From positions 184,676,015-184,740,014 of the forward strand of contig OY282558.1 in NCBI GenBank assembly GCA_958295665.1: 64,000 nucleotides of DNA. Direction: 5' to 3'. Origin of the DNA: Tipula vernalis. Lineage: Eukaryota > Arthropoda > Insecta > Diptera > Tipulidae. Below the pieces are notes generated by a model. That model was not told the DNA's origin. It did not search any database and saw nothing but the letters and a program-made list of their open reading frames with translations. Below are positions 10,739 to 21,950 of the stretch, piece by piece (within the stretch, counting starts at the first letter, position 1; every line of letters starts with the position of its first letter). The position numbers were made by a program, and so were the translations under genes.

Positions 10739-13102
10739 CTATATGACATATCCTGTCGTACTTCTCCGTGTTTCCGTATCACCAGCATAGTCTGAATCAC
10801 AAAACGCCTCTAGTTGTTGTATATCACTATCCGATGTATATTGAATGCCTCTTTGTACACTACCCTTTATGTATCTCAACGTCCTTTTTATATTATTCAT
10901 ATCTGCGTTACTTGGATTTTCTATAAATCTGCTCTCATAGTTCGTTGCAAACGTTATATCCGGTCGTGTTTCTGACATCAAATATATAAGGCTACCTACT
11001 GCCTCTCGATATGGAAACTTTATGTCTCCGTCCGAAGACACATCTTCCTGCTCGCTTTGTTTTGTTTCCAGTAGTGGTGTTGACACTGGTTTCGCTTCAT
11101 CCATGTTGAAACGTTTCAAAATATGTGCTGCATACTGCTGTTGACTAATTTTCACGTTTGAACCAACTTGTATTTCCCGCTACAAACCTAAAAATGTTTT
11201 TGAATTCTTAAACACAGCCATTTGAAACTCATTTCCTATCTGTGATAATAAATTATCCATTTTTGATTTATTTTTTCCAATCAAAATTCCATCATCTCCA
11301 TATATCGCTAATATCATATTTTTGTCTTTTGTTTGATATATACACATATCACTTTTTATCGAATGTAGTCCTACAGTTTTTAAGAACATGGTAAATCGCT
11401 CATTCCATTTCTGAGGCGGTTGTTCTAGACCATACAAGGCCCTTTTTAATTTACATACGCCATGGATCGTTTCATATCCTTCTGGAAGCTGCATATATAT
11501 ATCCTCAGTTAATTCTCCATGTAAAAACGCAGTTTTAATATCAAATTTCATGATAACATCGTGCCGGTTCGCTGCTATTGCAAGAATAGATCTCAGCGAA
11601 TTACTATTAACTATACAGGACTGTACGTTTCTTCAAAATCATAGCCGTATCTCTGTTGGCAACCTCGTACAACTAGTCTGGCCTTATATCTTCCATCCTC
11701 TTTTATTTTAAATTACCATTTACTAGTCAAGATTTTATTGTTTCCAACTTCTTCATTGCTTATACACTCCCATACATTGTTCGTATCTAGTGATTGTTTT
11801 TCGTCCTCTATTTCCTTTTTCCACTCGTACTCTGGTCCGTTCAATGCTTCTTCATACGTTAGTAATACATAATCATGAAATCTAACTGGTAGTTTTATCT
11901 GTCGCCTTGAAGACATATGTGACTCTTCTCATTCACTTTTTTCTTGGTCGGACTGTTCTTGTCCTTTATTCTCATCTATTGAGCTGTCGTCGCTGATGTT
12001 CTTCACACTACTCTCACTTTCAATTTTGCACTCATTGATTAGACATTCAGTTTCAAATATCACATCCCTTGAAATTTTTTGCTCCTTTCGTCTAACTTTT
12101 TTTGATATCCAAGCACTTTCGCATATGCATTACAGCCAAATATCTGCAGTCGCGAAAGATCAGGCGTTTTTCCGAACCATTTCTCCGATGGTGTAACGTC
12201 TAAATTTATCGACGGACTTCTATTTTTTAGATAAGTAGCAACTATCACTGCTTCGCCCCACATTTCTTTGCTCATTGATGAATTGAATACTAAGGCTCTT
12301 GCTTTCTCCATCAATGTTTGATTTAATCTTTCGGCTTTTCCATTTAATTGTGGAGAGTATGGTACAGTATAGTCCAACACTTTTCCATTTTCTTTACACC
12401 AGTTTTTAAAACTACTACTTTTTTATTCACTGCCATTGTCACACCGTATTATGGACACTTGTGAATTAATATTTCAGGAACCTTCCATTTATTTCGTATT
12501 AAATACACCATCACGAAGTGTGTGAAGTCATCTATCACTGTAACGATGTATTCCTTTCTGTTCCATGTAGGTGGTCCTATTGGACCACAAACATCAGTAT
12601 GTATTATTTCCAATGGACGAATTGCTTTGCTTCTCTCCTCTTTGAATGGATTTCTTGTTTGTTTCGCCTTTACGCACGTTCCACAAACTTCGCGAGCATG
12701 TTTCAGATCGGATTCACTTATATTTATCTCTCTTGATATTTTTATTAATTTTTGTAAATTGTTGATGCTTAGATGACCTAGTTTATAATGCCATTGATTC
12801 ACCAATTTCGTTTTTTCTGTCACCAATGCTACTTCATACTTCTCTGCCCGTACATTTAGCTCATATAGCCCATTACTTTTTCGTTTTCCTGTTGTTATTA
12901 TCTGATTATCCTTTATTATTTTTACATCGTCTCCCACAAAAACTGCGTCACCACCATTTCTACAAATCGCATTTACAGATAATAAATTTTTGCTCAATTC
13001 AGAAATATACAATACATATTTTAGTATGTAATCTTGCGTTTTCACTGTACCCACTCCCTCAGTAACCATTGATTGATTTTTCTTTGCTACTCCTACTTTC
13101 AC
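10739..13102 (-). pseudogene. copia pol (integrase and reverse transcriptase), broken
   Basis: Five open pieces in series. The first (13102-12449) has the GAG-pre-integrase region and the HHCC finger (WHYKLGHLSINNLQKL, CGTCVKAKQ) and then IHTDVCGP with VIDDFTHF. The second (12380-12060) has the end of the integrase core (YTVPYSPQLNGKAERLNQTL). Then come the N-terminal RT part (11916-11713), RT (11551-11180; KFDIKTAFLHGEL, copia-style YGDDGI in place of YVDDM) and an RNase H-like end (11155-10739; SGSLIYL-type GSLIYLM, FCDSDYAGD). At least one in-frame stop (just after the gag/protease piece, 13109-13111) and several shifts separate the pieces, so no full polyprotein can form. Confidence 0.85.
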
Positions 13103-13108
13103 AGTTGA

Positions 13109-14089
13109 TTATTTAAACTCAGATAATATGTTTCTATCGTTTACTATGTGGGAAGATGACCCTGAGTCTATCACCCAAATGTTGTCAACTGTATTATCGT
13201 TTGCCATAAACGCTACTTTGGTTTCATTACCCACTTCTTTTTTATTATTCTTTCTATAGTAGCAATTCGTTTCATCACGGTTGTTTTTGTTACATATATT
13301 ACACGATTGGGATTTACTTCCATTTTTGAAACAAAATTTTGAAATATGACCGCGTTTTCCACATTTAAAACAGCGAACGTCTGAGTTTTTGTTATTGTTG
13401 TTCTTGCAAAACCGAGAAATATGTCCCAAGCTATTACATTTATAACACCGTATAGCATCCGTTTTTCCTTCTTTATAATTCTGTACCTTAAACGCCACTG
13501 GTTTTTCCTCATTGTTCTTATTACGTTGTTCCTCCGCTAGTAGTCGACTGGTTAAATTCGTTATAGTTTTTTCCTCTGGTGTTGTTGAATCCCATGCACT
13601 TATAAAATATTTATATTGATCAGGCAGTGTCGATAATATTTTTGATATCAACATTTTTTCATCTATTGACTTTTCATTCACTTTTAATTGATTAGCAATA
13701 TTCTCCAGTTGACTTATATGAGTTGTCATATCCCTTGATTTGTCGAATGAATAATTAAAAAATTGTTGCATCAGCGACCATTTCTTTTGTTCGTTATCTC
13801 GCTCATATATTGAACACAATTTATCGTACATCTCTTTTGACGTTGTACAGTTTATGACGTACATTAGCGCCTTTTTGTCCACAGAAGTTATTAATATTTT
13901 CTGTGCTTTCGCGTCCAGTTTCAGCCATTCACTTTTATTTTCATTTTTCATTTTAGTTTCTCCATTCACTATATCATATACACCAACTGATTTAAATAGT
14001 ACCTGCACGCCAAATTTCAACACCACAAAATTTTCAGCGTCACATAATTTTTCTACGCTGTTACAGTACTCCTCTTTGCTCGACTCCAT
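13109..14089 (-). CDS. copia gag with two zinc knuckles and protease start
   Basis: 326 residues from ATG 14089. The N-terminal half is the UBN2/retrotran_gag-like region (LKLDAKAQKILITS, TSKEMYDKLCSIYE). Two CCHC knuckles follow near residues 216-250 (CYKCNSLGHISRFC and CFKCGKRGHISKFC). The frame ends within the aspartic protease, whose VIDSGSSSHI site is near residue 310, because of an in-frame TAA that would normally read on into integrase. The frame is therefore open but truncated relative to a normal copia polyprotein. Confidence 0.85.
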   Translation of the reverse strand: MESSKEEYCNSVEKLCDAENFVVLKFGVQVLFKSVGVYDIVNGETKMKNENKSEWLKLDAKAQKILITSVDKKALMYVINCTTSKEMYDKLCSIYERDNEQKKWSLMQQFFNYSFDKSRDMTTHISQLENIANQLKVNEKSIDEKMLISKILSTLPDQYKYFISAWDSTTPEEKTITNLTSRLLAEEQRNKNNEEKPVAFKVQNYKEGKTDAIRCYKCNSLGHISRFCKNNNNKNSDVRCFKCGKRGHISKFCFKNGSKSQSCNICNKNNRDETNCYYRKNNKKEVGNETKVAFMANDNTVDNIWVIDSGSSSHIVNDRNILSEFK

Positions 14090-14728
14090 TTTTTTTATAT
14101 TTTTTTTTTAGTTTCACTCAGATATTATTTTTACTTATACATACATACATATATTTTCATTTATTCCTTTTGGGCTTCTTTAATCACTCCTGGACCAAAA
14201 CAAAATCTTCTATAATAAAAGTCATGAAAATTCCATACATATGAAATAAAAAAAATCAGGTTCTATGTGTATTGGTGTATGTGTTAGTTAACTAAGTATA
14301 AAGGTGTTGGTGTAGAAACAATGAAAAAAAATTCAAATTTACGTTGAATTGTTAGTGTAACTAATACAGCCAAATCTAGTGGAATCAATAAATGTATATG
14401 TATGTCTGTAAAAGAGAGTTTCATGACTTTTATTATAGAAGATTTTGACCAAAACCAACATTAATGTACTACAAGCCTGATTGTCACCAATATTAAAAAT
14501 GTATTTTGCCCTTATACATGAAAGTATTGGTGATCGACAGATTATATAAATGAGTGAGAAAAACATACAAATTGTAGATAAAACAAAACAAACGAATTGT
14601 GGAGGGAGAATTGGGTATGTTAATAATGAAAAAACTAATTGTTATTGGTTAGATGAGAGTATTTTTATTTTATTTTCGCACTAACACTTTCAACTATAAG
14701 GTATTAAATGTAAGAGGGTATCTGCGTG
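14090..14728 (-). repeat. copia 5' leader with nested inverted repeats
   Basis: Arms at 14190-14231 and 14418-14455 share a near-perfect inverted core (ATCTTCTATAATAAAAGTCA). A second pair joins 14446-14484 to 22293-22335 across the errantivirus (AAGCCTGATT, ACCAAC). Read in copia sense, the primer site is followed by one arm, its partner, then the second hairpin. This could be a packaging or dimer structure, or a MITE caught in the leader. Confidence 0.45.
14725..14728. repeat. Errantivirus target duplication CGTG (left)
   Basis: Matches CGTG at 22278-22281. Four-base duplications are usual for errantiviruses. Confidence 0.75.
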
Positions 14729-15031
14729 AGTTAAGTATTATCACTTGGTAAAGAAAACTATTTAATATATTTTTAATGTTCTTTATTAGAAGGTTCGTGT
14801 AAAACTGAATTATCATATATGGAAAAATGATTTACATGGTATTTAGAAGTGCTACGTTAACAAATAATTAATTATAATTATAATTCTAAGAATTGTATAT
14901 TAATGTATCAAATAAAATTATCATTAAAGAATTTAGCTTACGTTATAATAAATGATGGGAACAAAATAGTAATTTAATATAATTTAGTTTAAATGAAATT
15001 AAATACAGGATGTTGTTGCGATAACGTAACT
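14729..15031 (-). repeat. Errantivirus 3' LTR
   Basis: 303 bp, with no difference seen from 21975-22277. An AATAAA-type signal lies inside (TCAAATAAAATTATC at about 14907). Confidence 0.92.
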
Positions 15032-15042
15032 CCTCCCCTCTA
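15032..15042 (-). promoter_or_regulatory. Errantivirus polypurine tract
   Basis: The minus strand reads AGAGGGGAGG directly before the 3' LTR. It lies just outside the env stop (15040). Confidence 0.75.
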
Positions 15043-16464
15043 AGAGTGAAGCGACGGCCATAAGGTCGCTGGGTTTGTGGTGTCATTGGTTGTAGCTGTA
15101 ATCGTGGGTTCATCTTGCTGGATTGGATTCTTCCTACATTGCATTAAATTGAATTGGTTGACAATCTTATAAATTATATAAAATATGATTATTAGAAGAA
15201 TAGTAAATCCTGCAATTAAAGATTTAAATGATTCATTAGTGGTCTGTTTCAATACAATTATTTCCTTCAAATTTTCCAATGTCCAATTATTCAGTTTTTG
15301 AAAGTTGGGTTTTTCAACTATCTCAAGATGTTGAATGTCGTTGTATATTGTTGAAATTATTTCTATCGTGTCCCAATATATTGGAGTTCTGCTTTTGTAT
15401 TCGAAGCCATTTATGGAAATTGAACAGTTTTTGAAATGAATTAATAATATTCCTTTCAATGATTTGTGTTTTATGTTGGTACCACACGATGTTTCTATAG
15501 CAACTTCATTTTGCGATATGATAAGCAGGTGTTCGGGTTCAAACATTTCTATTGTGTCACCGATGTCTGTATTGGTTATTAAGGTGCAATTTGCTGGTTG
15601 ATTATTGATGATATTTGGGACGCATCCATTTACTGTGTTCGGTTGAATGGATTCTTTTTGGCAATATCTTATCTTTTCGATGGTGAGGCATGGTTTATTC
15701 ACATATTGTTGAAAATATTCACTTAATAAAAGGAACGGGGTTTTAATTTGGATAGTGTAGGAATTGTTAATTGGTAATTCTTTTAAATGGTAAAAAGAAA
15801 ATGAATTTGGGTGAAATATTGGTATTTTAATAATAAAAATTATATTAGTATGGTTATAGTAAGCTTGAAGTTCGAGGAATTCGTAAATGTTTTCGTCGGA
15901 AAAAACATTAACACTTTGTTCTCTTAACATAACGGAAACGTAATTGATTTCGGTTGGGTGTAAGATATGTTTAGATATGATCCCGAGTTTGGCTAAAAGT
16001 AATGATTCGGAAATATCATTCAAATGTTCACTCAACATGTCCATGTTGAATAGTATTTGTTCAAAATATTGATTGATATGCAAGGTTCGTTCAATAACAT
16101 CTAATTTTTCGATTATATTGTCATGAAAATTATTCAAGTATTTCTCTAAATGCTCCTGTTGTTTGTTTATGTGTTTTGTGATATTGTTAAATCTTCTCAA
16201 CATTTGTGTGTTAATATAGATTTGATTTTTCATTTGATTACTAATTTCATTCTGAGTTGATTGTAAACTGTTTAATTTGGTGTTAATTTCTACGTGGTCT
16301 TCGTAGTCCATATTTCCAGTTATTGTTTTAATGATTCCTCCAAGTCCGTTGATAAGTCCTCGTTTGTTTCTGTATTTCGGCCGAATTAGATCTAAGTCGT
16401 TTGATAATGTGTGACATTTCTTCCGTAATAAATTTAGTTTAGGTAAAAAATCAATATATTTCAT
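15040..16464 (-). CDS. env: Errantivirus Env (baculovirus F-like fusion protein)
   Basis: 474 residues from the first ATG. A furin-type site RNKR near residue 34 is followed by a glycine-rich fusion-peptide segment (GLINGLGGIIKTITGN). The middle is coiled-coil-rich, several cysteines and N-glycosylation sequons follow, and a single membrane helix (LIAGFTILLIIIFYIIY, near residue 425) precedes a short tail. In the family this glycoprotein mediates membrane fusion. The same frame stays open upstream of the ATG to about 16612, overlapping the end of pol. This fits env being translated from a spliced mRNA with a start and signal peptide supplied from upstream, as in known errantiviruses. No lesion is seen. 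Confidence 0.85.
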   Translation of the reverse strand: MKYIDFLPKLNLLRKKCHTLSNDLDLIRPKYRNKRGLINGLGGIIKTITGNMDYEDHVEINTKLNSLQSTQNEISNQMKNQIYINTQMLRRFNNITKHINKQQEHLEKYLNNFHDNIIEKLDVIERTLHINQYFEQILFNMDMLSEHLNDISESLLLAKLGIISKHILHPTEINYVSVMLREQSVNVFSDENIYEFLELQAYYNHTNIIFIIKIPIFHPNSFSFYHLKELPINNSYTIQIKTPFLLLSEYFQQYVNKPCLTIEKIRYCQKESIQPNTVNGCVPNIINNQPANCTLITNTDIGDTIEMFEPEHLLIISQNEVAIETSCGTNIKHKSLKGILLIHFKNCSISINGFEYKSRTPIYWDTIEIISTIYNDIQHLEIVEKPNFQKLNNWTLENLKEIIVLKQTTNESFKSLIAGFTILLIIIFYIIYKIVNQFNLMQCRKNPIQQDEPTITATTNDTTNPATLWPSLHS

Positions 16465-16586
16465 TGATTGATTGTGAAAGTAGTCAATATTTCTTGTTAT
16501 TAAATTTAAATTTATGTCATACTCTGTTAGGTTGATTATGTGAAGCAGTTTCGAATAACTCGTTATTATTCTTGCATTTCCTAATT

Positions 16587-19500
16587 TTAGGGGTAAAAGT
16601 CCGTTGTTACTGTTACTTTATTATCACTTACAACTATATGTTTCATAAACCTAGGTGCTAACTTATTTCTACGGTTTTCTAATTCATAAATCTCTTCACC
16701 TACTTCATAATTTTCTGGTTCTACTCTATTTTCATTTAAATTTTCTATGTTTCTCGTTTTATTTACTAAGCTAATATTATGTGCTAACCTGCATAAATCA
16801 TCATAATTTTTAGAATGGTTCCTAATGAAATCTTCCCTAGATTCGTTGTTTTGTTTTGCCAAATTTAATGGGTTTGATTTGGTATAATGTCCATTTAGTA
16901 GCTCGAATGGAGTTAATTTGGTCGTCGAGTGTATGGCATTATTATATGTAATAATTGCTTCGTCCATTATTTCGTTGATGGATTTGGTCTTATCTTGATT
17001 AAATATAATTCTGATTATTTCTGTTAATGTTGAGTGGAAACGTTCTACTGGTGAATTCCCTGTGGAATTCTTTGCAGTAGTATAATGTATTTCTATGTTA
17101 TATAATTTCAAAAAATCCTTAAAAATACTTGAGAGAAATTCCTGTCCATTGTCTGCTATAATTTTCACGGGTATACCATGGTGGGAAATGAAATGTTTTA
17201 AAGCTTTTACTATATAAATACTATTTCTTCCTATTAAATGGTAGGCACTTGAAAATTTACTAAATTTATCTATTATAGTTAGAAAGTTTTCTTTATGTGA
17301 AGCATATACATCTATGTGTAATATTTTTAGTGGTCTATCCGGGGTTTCCGTTAATTCGTATTTTATTTGTTTAACATTTCTTTCATATTTATAGGTTTGG
17401 CAGATTTCACAATTGTTAATTATACTAGAAATAACATTTTTCATTTTTGGAAAGAAATAATCTCTTTTTAAGTGTAAGAGAGTTTCTTGTATACCTCTAT
17501 GGTTGGATTTAATATGGTAATTCCTAATTATATCTTCTTGGTCATCTCTCTCTACTACGTCTCTTACTATAAAATTACATCTAATTAATTTAATCTTAGA
17601 ATAACTAAAATATTTAGAAAATGTTGCTTGTACGAGTTTAAAGGTCTCATCATCTGTTAGTATTCCTGTTATTTTTTTCGGAATAAAATAGTTTTTGAAT
17701 ATTTCTAACATGACTTCCTCTTTCATGAAGTCATTTCTTCGTATTATAAATCTTTTTTGTGTTTTAAATAATATCTTATATTTTATATCTGGTTTATCTA
17801 TTATACTATTTTCTAGTATAACCTGGTACGTGAATTCGTTCAACGATCTTTCAGATATTGGTATTCCCTCATCTAAGTTTTCCTCTCCAGAATGTATGGT
17901 TTCTAAATCTCCTACATTATTAATAATTGAATCATTCGAACTAGTTTCTTCTTGTAAATTAATTTCTATACGTGATAATGCATCTGCATTTGTATTCATT
18001 TTCCCCTTTTTATAATGTATGTTGTAGTCAAATTCTTCTAATTTCAATCGCCACCTTACTAATTTGGAATTTGGTTCCTTTAACGAGAAAAGCCATACTA
18101 AAGGTTTATGGTCTGTTACGATGTTAAATTTCCTACCGTATAAATACGGTCTAAAGTATTTCGTTGCCCAGACGATTGCTAATAACTCCTTCTCAATTGT
18201 ACTATAATTTTGTTCGGTTTTTGTTAGAGTTCTACTGGCATAACACGTTGGCTTATCGGACCCTATTGGTCCTTGGGAAAGTACCGCTCCTAGAGCGAAA
18301 TTGCTAGCATCGGTCGTTAAGTTAAAAGGTTTGTTGAAATCGGGGTATTGTAATAATGGGTCGTTACACAACAAATTTTTGCAGGTTTCAAAGCATTCCA
18401 AGTAGGTTTGATCAATAACAATACCTTTGTCTTTTCGTAAGCATTCAGTGAGGGGTTTTGTAATTCTTGCAAAATCTTTTAAGAACTTTCTATAATACCC
18501 TAGTAACCCTAAAAAACTTTTAATTTGTTTTTCAGTTTTGGGTAACGGGAATTCTTTTACAGCTTTAATCTTCTTAGGGTTCGGTTTAACACCTTCCGGT
18601 GTCACTACGTGGCCCAAAAATTCAATTTCCTTATGTAAGAATTCGCACTTGTCCAATTGGACTTTTAGGTTTGCTTCCCTGAGTCTTTGAAATATTTTAC
18701 TTAAATTTTCAGTATGTTCTTGTAGGGAGGTCGAATAGATTATAATATCGTCCATATAACACAGACAAATTCGCCCTTGATATTCCCTTAGAATGTTATC
18801 CATTACTCTTTGGAACGTTGACGGCGCATTTTTTAAGCCGAAAGGCATTCGAATAAATTCGTAATGCCCATTGTCAACACTAAAAGCTGTTTTGGGAATG
18901 TCCCTTTTGTTGATTTCAATCTGATGAAATCCGGAAGCTAAATCTAACGTACTAAAATATAAGCATTTCCCTAGTTTATCTAAAATTTCATTGATGTTAG
19001 GAAGAGGGTATCTATCGTCTACTGTTTTATCGTTCAGTTTTCTATAATCTATAACTAGTCGCCATTTTTGTTTTCCACTAGCGTCTGCCTTTTTTGGTAC
19101 GATCCAAATGGGGGACGACCAGGGTGAGAAACTGGGTTGTATAATGCCCTGTTCTAACATTTTAGATATTTGTGATTTTATTTCATCTTTGTGGATTTCA
19201 GGGTAACGGTACGATTTTGTGTATATTGGTACATCATCTGTTGTGTTAATAGAATGTTTAATTTCGTTGGTGAATGTTAAAAGATCACCGTCTTTAAGGA
19301 ATATGTCTTCATGTTTTTTGCAAGTTTTAAGTAGTTCAGTTTTTTCTTCGTCATTCAAGTGGTCCAGTCTTAGTAAATTTTGTAGGTCACTGTTTGATTT
19401 AGTTAGAATTTGGTTTTTAAATTGGTCGATTGAATAATTATGTAATTCGAAATATTTCTGTTCTATTGATTCTACTTTTAAGGGTTGTTCTAGCCTAAAT

Positions 19501-20126
19501 GTCTTAGGTTCGTTTGATGTATTTTTTATTTCAATGTTAGAATACCATTTGTCACTATGGTATAGTCCTTCAGAAATTTGTATTTCGTCCGTGATTATAG
19601 TTGGTTTTAAATAGAAGTCTCCGTTTTCTAAGTCTACTGGTAGTCGTGTAATTAATTTAGAGTGTGGGGGAATTTCATATGTTTTTGACATTAAACAAGG
19701 CTTTGAAAGTAATGGGATCTTAACTGTATCAGTTTCTAAATAATTGTCTATGAAATTGAGTCGAATTTTTAATTGTTGCATCATTTCTGTACCTATTAAT
19801 CCGTCAAAGTAATTATGGAATTTAAAGAGATAAAAGGTCAAATTTTCGTTTGTTCTAAATTCTTTAAGTCCAGGTATAACAAGTTTTTTGTCTATGTTCT
19901 GTTTATTAAATATAGTCGTAATTTCTATAGGGTCAATAACAATAAAGTCTTTTTCGTCGATTAAAATTGGGTTTACAAAAGATTTTGAACTACCTGTGTC
20001 AATAAGAAATTTTAAATTTTTATTACCGTTCCTAATATGAATGTAAGGAAGAAGATGGTCTTTATTAGTATTATTATTTATGTCTAAATATCCGATTTGT
20101 TCTCCGAGGCGATTAAACGAAAATTT
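16587..20126 (-). CDS. pol: Errantivirus Pol (protease, RT, RNase H, integrase)
   Basis: One long frame read after a -1 shift from gag. The aspartic protease is near 19990 (FLIDTGSSKSFVNP). RT motifs are FSTLDLASGFHQI and CYMDDIIIYS. RNase H follows with LTTDASNFALGAVLSQ and TDHKPL. The integrase has the HHCC finger (HIKSNHRGIQETL, CEICQTY) and a D,D-35-E core at HIDVY, IADNGQEF and PVERFHSTL. It ends with a short basic tail at 16587. All active-site residues that I can check are present and no stop interrupts about 1180 codons. The product is the replication polyprotein. Pol ends about 120 bp before the env ATG, with the env frame overlapping it. Confidence 0.92.
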   Translation of the reverse strand, partial: KFSFNRLGEQIGYLDINNNTNKDHLLPYIHIRNGNKNLKFLIDTGSSKSFVNPILIDEKDFIVIDPIEITTIFNKQNIDKKLVIPGLKEFRTNENLTFYLFKFHNYFDGLIGTEMMQQLKIRLNFIDNYLETDTVKIPLLSKPCLMSKTYEIPPHSKLITRLPVDLENGDFYLKPTIITDEIQISEGLYHSDKWYSNIEIKNTSNEPKTFRLEQPLKVESIEQKYFELHNYSIDQFKNQILTKSNSDLQNLLRLDHLNDEEKTELLKTCKKHEDIFLKDGDLLTFTNEIKHSINTTDDVPIYTKSYRYPEIHKDEIKSQISKMLEQGIIQPSFSPWSSPIWIVPKKADASGKQKWRLVIDYRKLNDKTVDDRYPLPNINEILDKLGKCLYFSTLDLASGFHQIEINKRDIPKTAFSVDNGHYEFIRMPFGLKNAPSTFQRVMDNILREYQGRICLCYMDDIIIYSTSLQEHTENLSKIFQRLREANLKVQLDKCEFLHKEIEFLGHVVTPEGVKPNPKKIKAVKEFPLPKTEKQIKSFLGLLGYYRKFLKDFARITKPLTECLRKDKGIVIDQTYLECFETCKNLLCNDPLLQYPDFNKPFNLTTDASNFALGAVLSQGPIGSDKPTCYASRTLTKTEQNYSTIEKELLAIVWATKYFRPYLYGRKFNIVTDHKPLVWLFSLKEPNSKLVRWRLKLEEFDYNIHYKKGKMNTNADALSRIEINLQEETSSNDSIINNVGDLETIHSGEENLDEGIPISERSLNEFTYQVILENSIIDKPDIKYKILFKTQKRFIIRRNDFMKEEVMLEIFKNYFIPKKITGILTDDETFKLVQATFSKYFSYSKIKLIRCNFIVRDVVERDDQEDIIRNYHIKSNHRGIQETLLHLKRDYFFPKMKNVISSIINNCEICQTYKYERNVKQIKYELTETPDRPLKILHIDVYASHKENFLTIIDKFSKFSSAYHLIGRNSIYIVKALKHFISHHGIPVKIIADNGQEFLSSIFKDFLKLYNIEIHYTTAKNSTGNSPVERFHSTLTEIIRIIFNQDKTKSINEIMDEAIITYNNAIHSTTKLTPFELLNGHYTKSNPLNLAKQNNESREDFIRNHSKNYDDLCRLAHNISLVNKTRNIENLNENRVEPENYEVGEEIYELENRRNKLAPRFMKHIVVSDNKVTVTTDFYP

Positions 20127-21412
20127 TCCTCGTCTATTTCGATTTCTTGTTGAGGTTCTAAATAATCTTCTTGAGATTCTAAATAATCTAATTCTGTTGT
20201 ATCTGTCACAGAATCATTTGATTCGCCTTCAATATTAAATAGTTCTTCCGATACAAATCTTGGCTGGTTAGTGGGTTGAATTGTTCTATTTGCTTGATAT
20301 TGATTAGGGGATCTATATTTTGAATGTCCACTTGATATATCCATTGGTTCTGGTTTTGGATAATTGGGTTTTGTAAACTGGTTTGAATATTGTTGAGGTT
20401 TATAATATTGTTGAAAGGTTTTGTGATTGGAATTTTGTGGGGTTCTAAAATTATTAAAATTTTGAGGTGGTCTTGGATAATTAAAATTATTTGGAGATTG
20501 GTTGTAAAAATTATTTGAAGGTGTCCTGAAGTTAAAATTAGGTGAAATATTCCTGGTTGGTATTTGGTTATATGAAATATTCTGTCTCAGATGTGGGTTA
20601 TTTTGTGGCTTTGAGATTGAACCAACATTTCCGTGAAGTTTGAATGGTTGATTATTAACTATGTGAATTTTATTATTTTTCATATAGTTGATATTTTGTT
20701 CTCGCAAACAATAGCTAAATGCTTCTGCTAGTGAACTGGGTCGCATTGCCCTTATGATTGACCCTAAAGGTTCCTTAAGGCCAGATAGGAATGTGTTTAG
20801 ACACATTTGCTCATAGAGTGTTTGTTTAGATTTAACAACGTTATTATCTGTTTCATGGATTTTAATATGGTTTATTATTGTAGAATATATATCTATTATT
20901 TTAGAATAAAAACTTTCAACTGTTTCATTTATTTGGGTCATAGAATGTAAATCTTTAATTAAACTAGTTTCATTTCTTTTATCGGAATAGTGAGTCGTTA
21001 AATTATTTTTTATATCAGTCCATGTCAGTGGAGTCCCGTACATGTTTAAGACGTCGTTGGCTGGTCCAACTATCTTATTCCGTATTGCCCTTAATATAAT
21101 TTTAGCGTAACTTGTACCTTCAATATCCTTCATTAAACTAAGAATTTCTTCGACATTGTCGATAAAGTCATACAGACTTCTAGTATTTCCCTCGAATCGA
21201 GGTAAATCCTTAATTGCGTCGGGTATACGCAAGTGATTAAAAATCGCGTTATTCGCGTCTGGATTCATTTTGAGTGAATTTAATTTAAATGATACTAAAT
21301 TATTACTTTTAATTTTAATATGTTCTAAACTTATACCGTAATCCGCGGTATGTTTTGGTTGAGTGATACACGAATTCTTCAATTTACCAAGTTTTTTAAA
21401 AGGTGGGAACAT
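20084..21412 (-). CDS. gag: Errantivirus Gag
   Basis: 442 residues from the first ATG (21412). The likelier functional start is the ATG at 21268 (MNPDANNAIFNHL), which begins the conserved region. The body is the errantiviral capsid-like domain (FEGNTRSLYDFIDNVEEIL; MCLNTFLSGLKEPLG). It has no CCHC knuckle but an Asn/Pro/Gln-rich basic stretch (residues 270-370), as is typical for this group. An acidic C-terminus overlaps pol. Gag assembles the intracellular particle. No lesion is seen. Confidence 0.85.
   Translation of the reverse strand: MFPPFKKLGKLKNSCITQPKHTADYGISLEHIKIKSNNLVSFKLNSLKMNPDANNAIFNHLRIPDAIKDLPRFEGNTRSLYDFIDNVEEILSLMKDIEGTSYAKIILRAIRNKIVGPANDVLNMYGTPLTWTDIKNNLTTHYSDKRNETSLIKDLHSMTQINETVESFYSKIIDIYSTIINHIKIHETDNNVVKSKQTLYEQMCLNTFLSGLKEPLGSIIRAMRPSSLAEAFSYCLREQNINYMKNNKIHIVNNQPFKLHGNVGSISKPQNNPHLRQNISYNQIPTRNISPNFNFRTPSNNFYNQSPNNFNYPRPPQNFNNFRTPQNSNHKTFQQYYKPQQYSNQFTKPNYPKPEPMDISSGHSKYRSPNQYQANRTIQPTNQPRFVSEELFNIEGESNDSVTDTTELDYLESQEDYLEPQQEIEIDEENFRLIASENKSDI
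20120..20126 (-). promoter_or_regulatory. -1 ribosomal frameshift site at the gag/pol overlap
   Basis: The heptamer A AAT TTT lies in the gag zero frame (codons GAA AAT TTT), 34 nt before the gag stop, and fits the X XXY YYZ slippery rule. Slipping back one base leads into the protease frame. No downstream pseudoknot was worked out. Confidence 0.6.
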
Positions 21413-21950
21413 AAAAGGAAATAACTATATAAAGGATAGCGAATATAACAAAATATAAGACTTACCAGACCAAACTGCCGATTATTGCCCAATACCAGTT
21501 GTTCATCGCCCCGTTGTGACGTCAATAATATTTAAACACCAATATGCCGTTGATGTTGAAATTTTTGTGAATTGAATACCACAACTATAGTTATTTTCTG
21601 TTTATGATTTTTACTTTTTTCACTTTTATGCGATGCACTTGAATAAATTTTCTTGATATTTTTCTATATATATATAGATTAGGATAGAAAATTTTCACAA
21701 TTTATATCACAGTAAACGAAATTTTCGTTTAAAAGTTTCCACACACTTTTGTTTTAAATTATTTTATTCTCTTTCACTTATTTACTTTTTCGTTATCTAC
21801 GTTTATATACTTCTACTTTATTATATTATTTTATTTTGTTATATACTTTTTGGTTTACTTTATATTATGTATATATTATTATTGTTATTTTTGTATATTA
21901 TTTTTAAAATTTACGATAAATACTTTTATTTTTATATATTGATATTTAAA

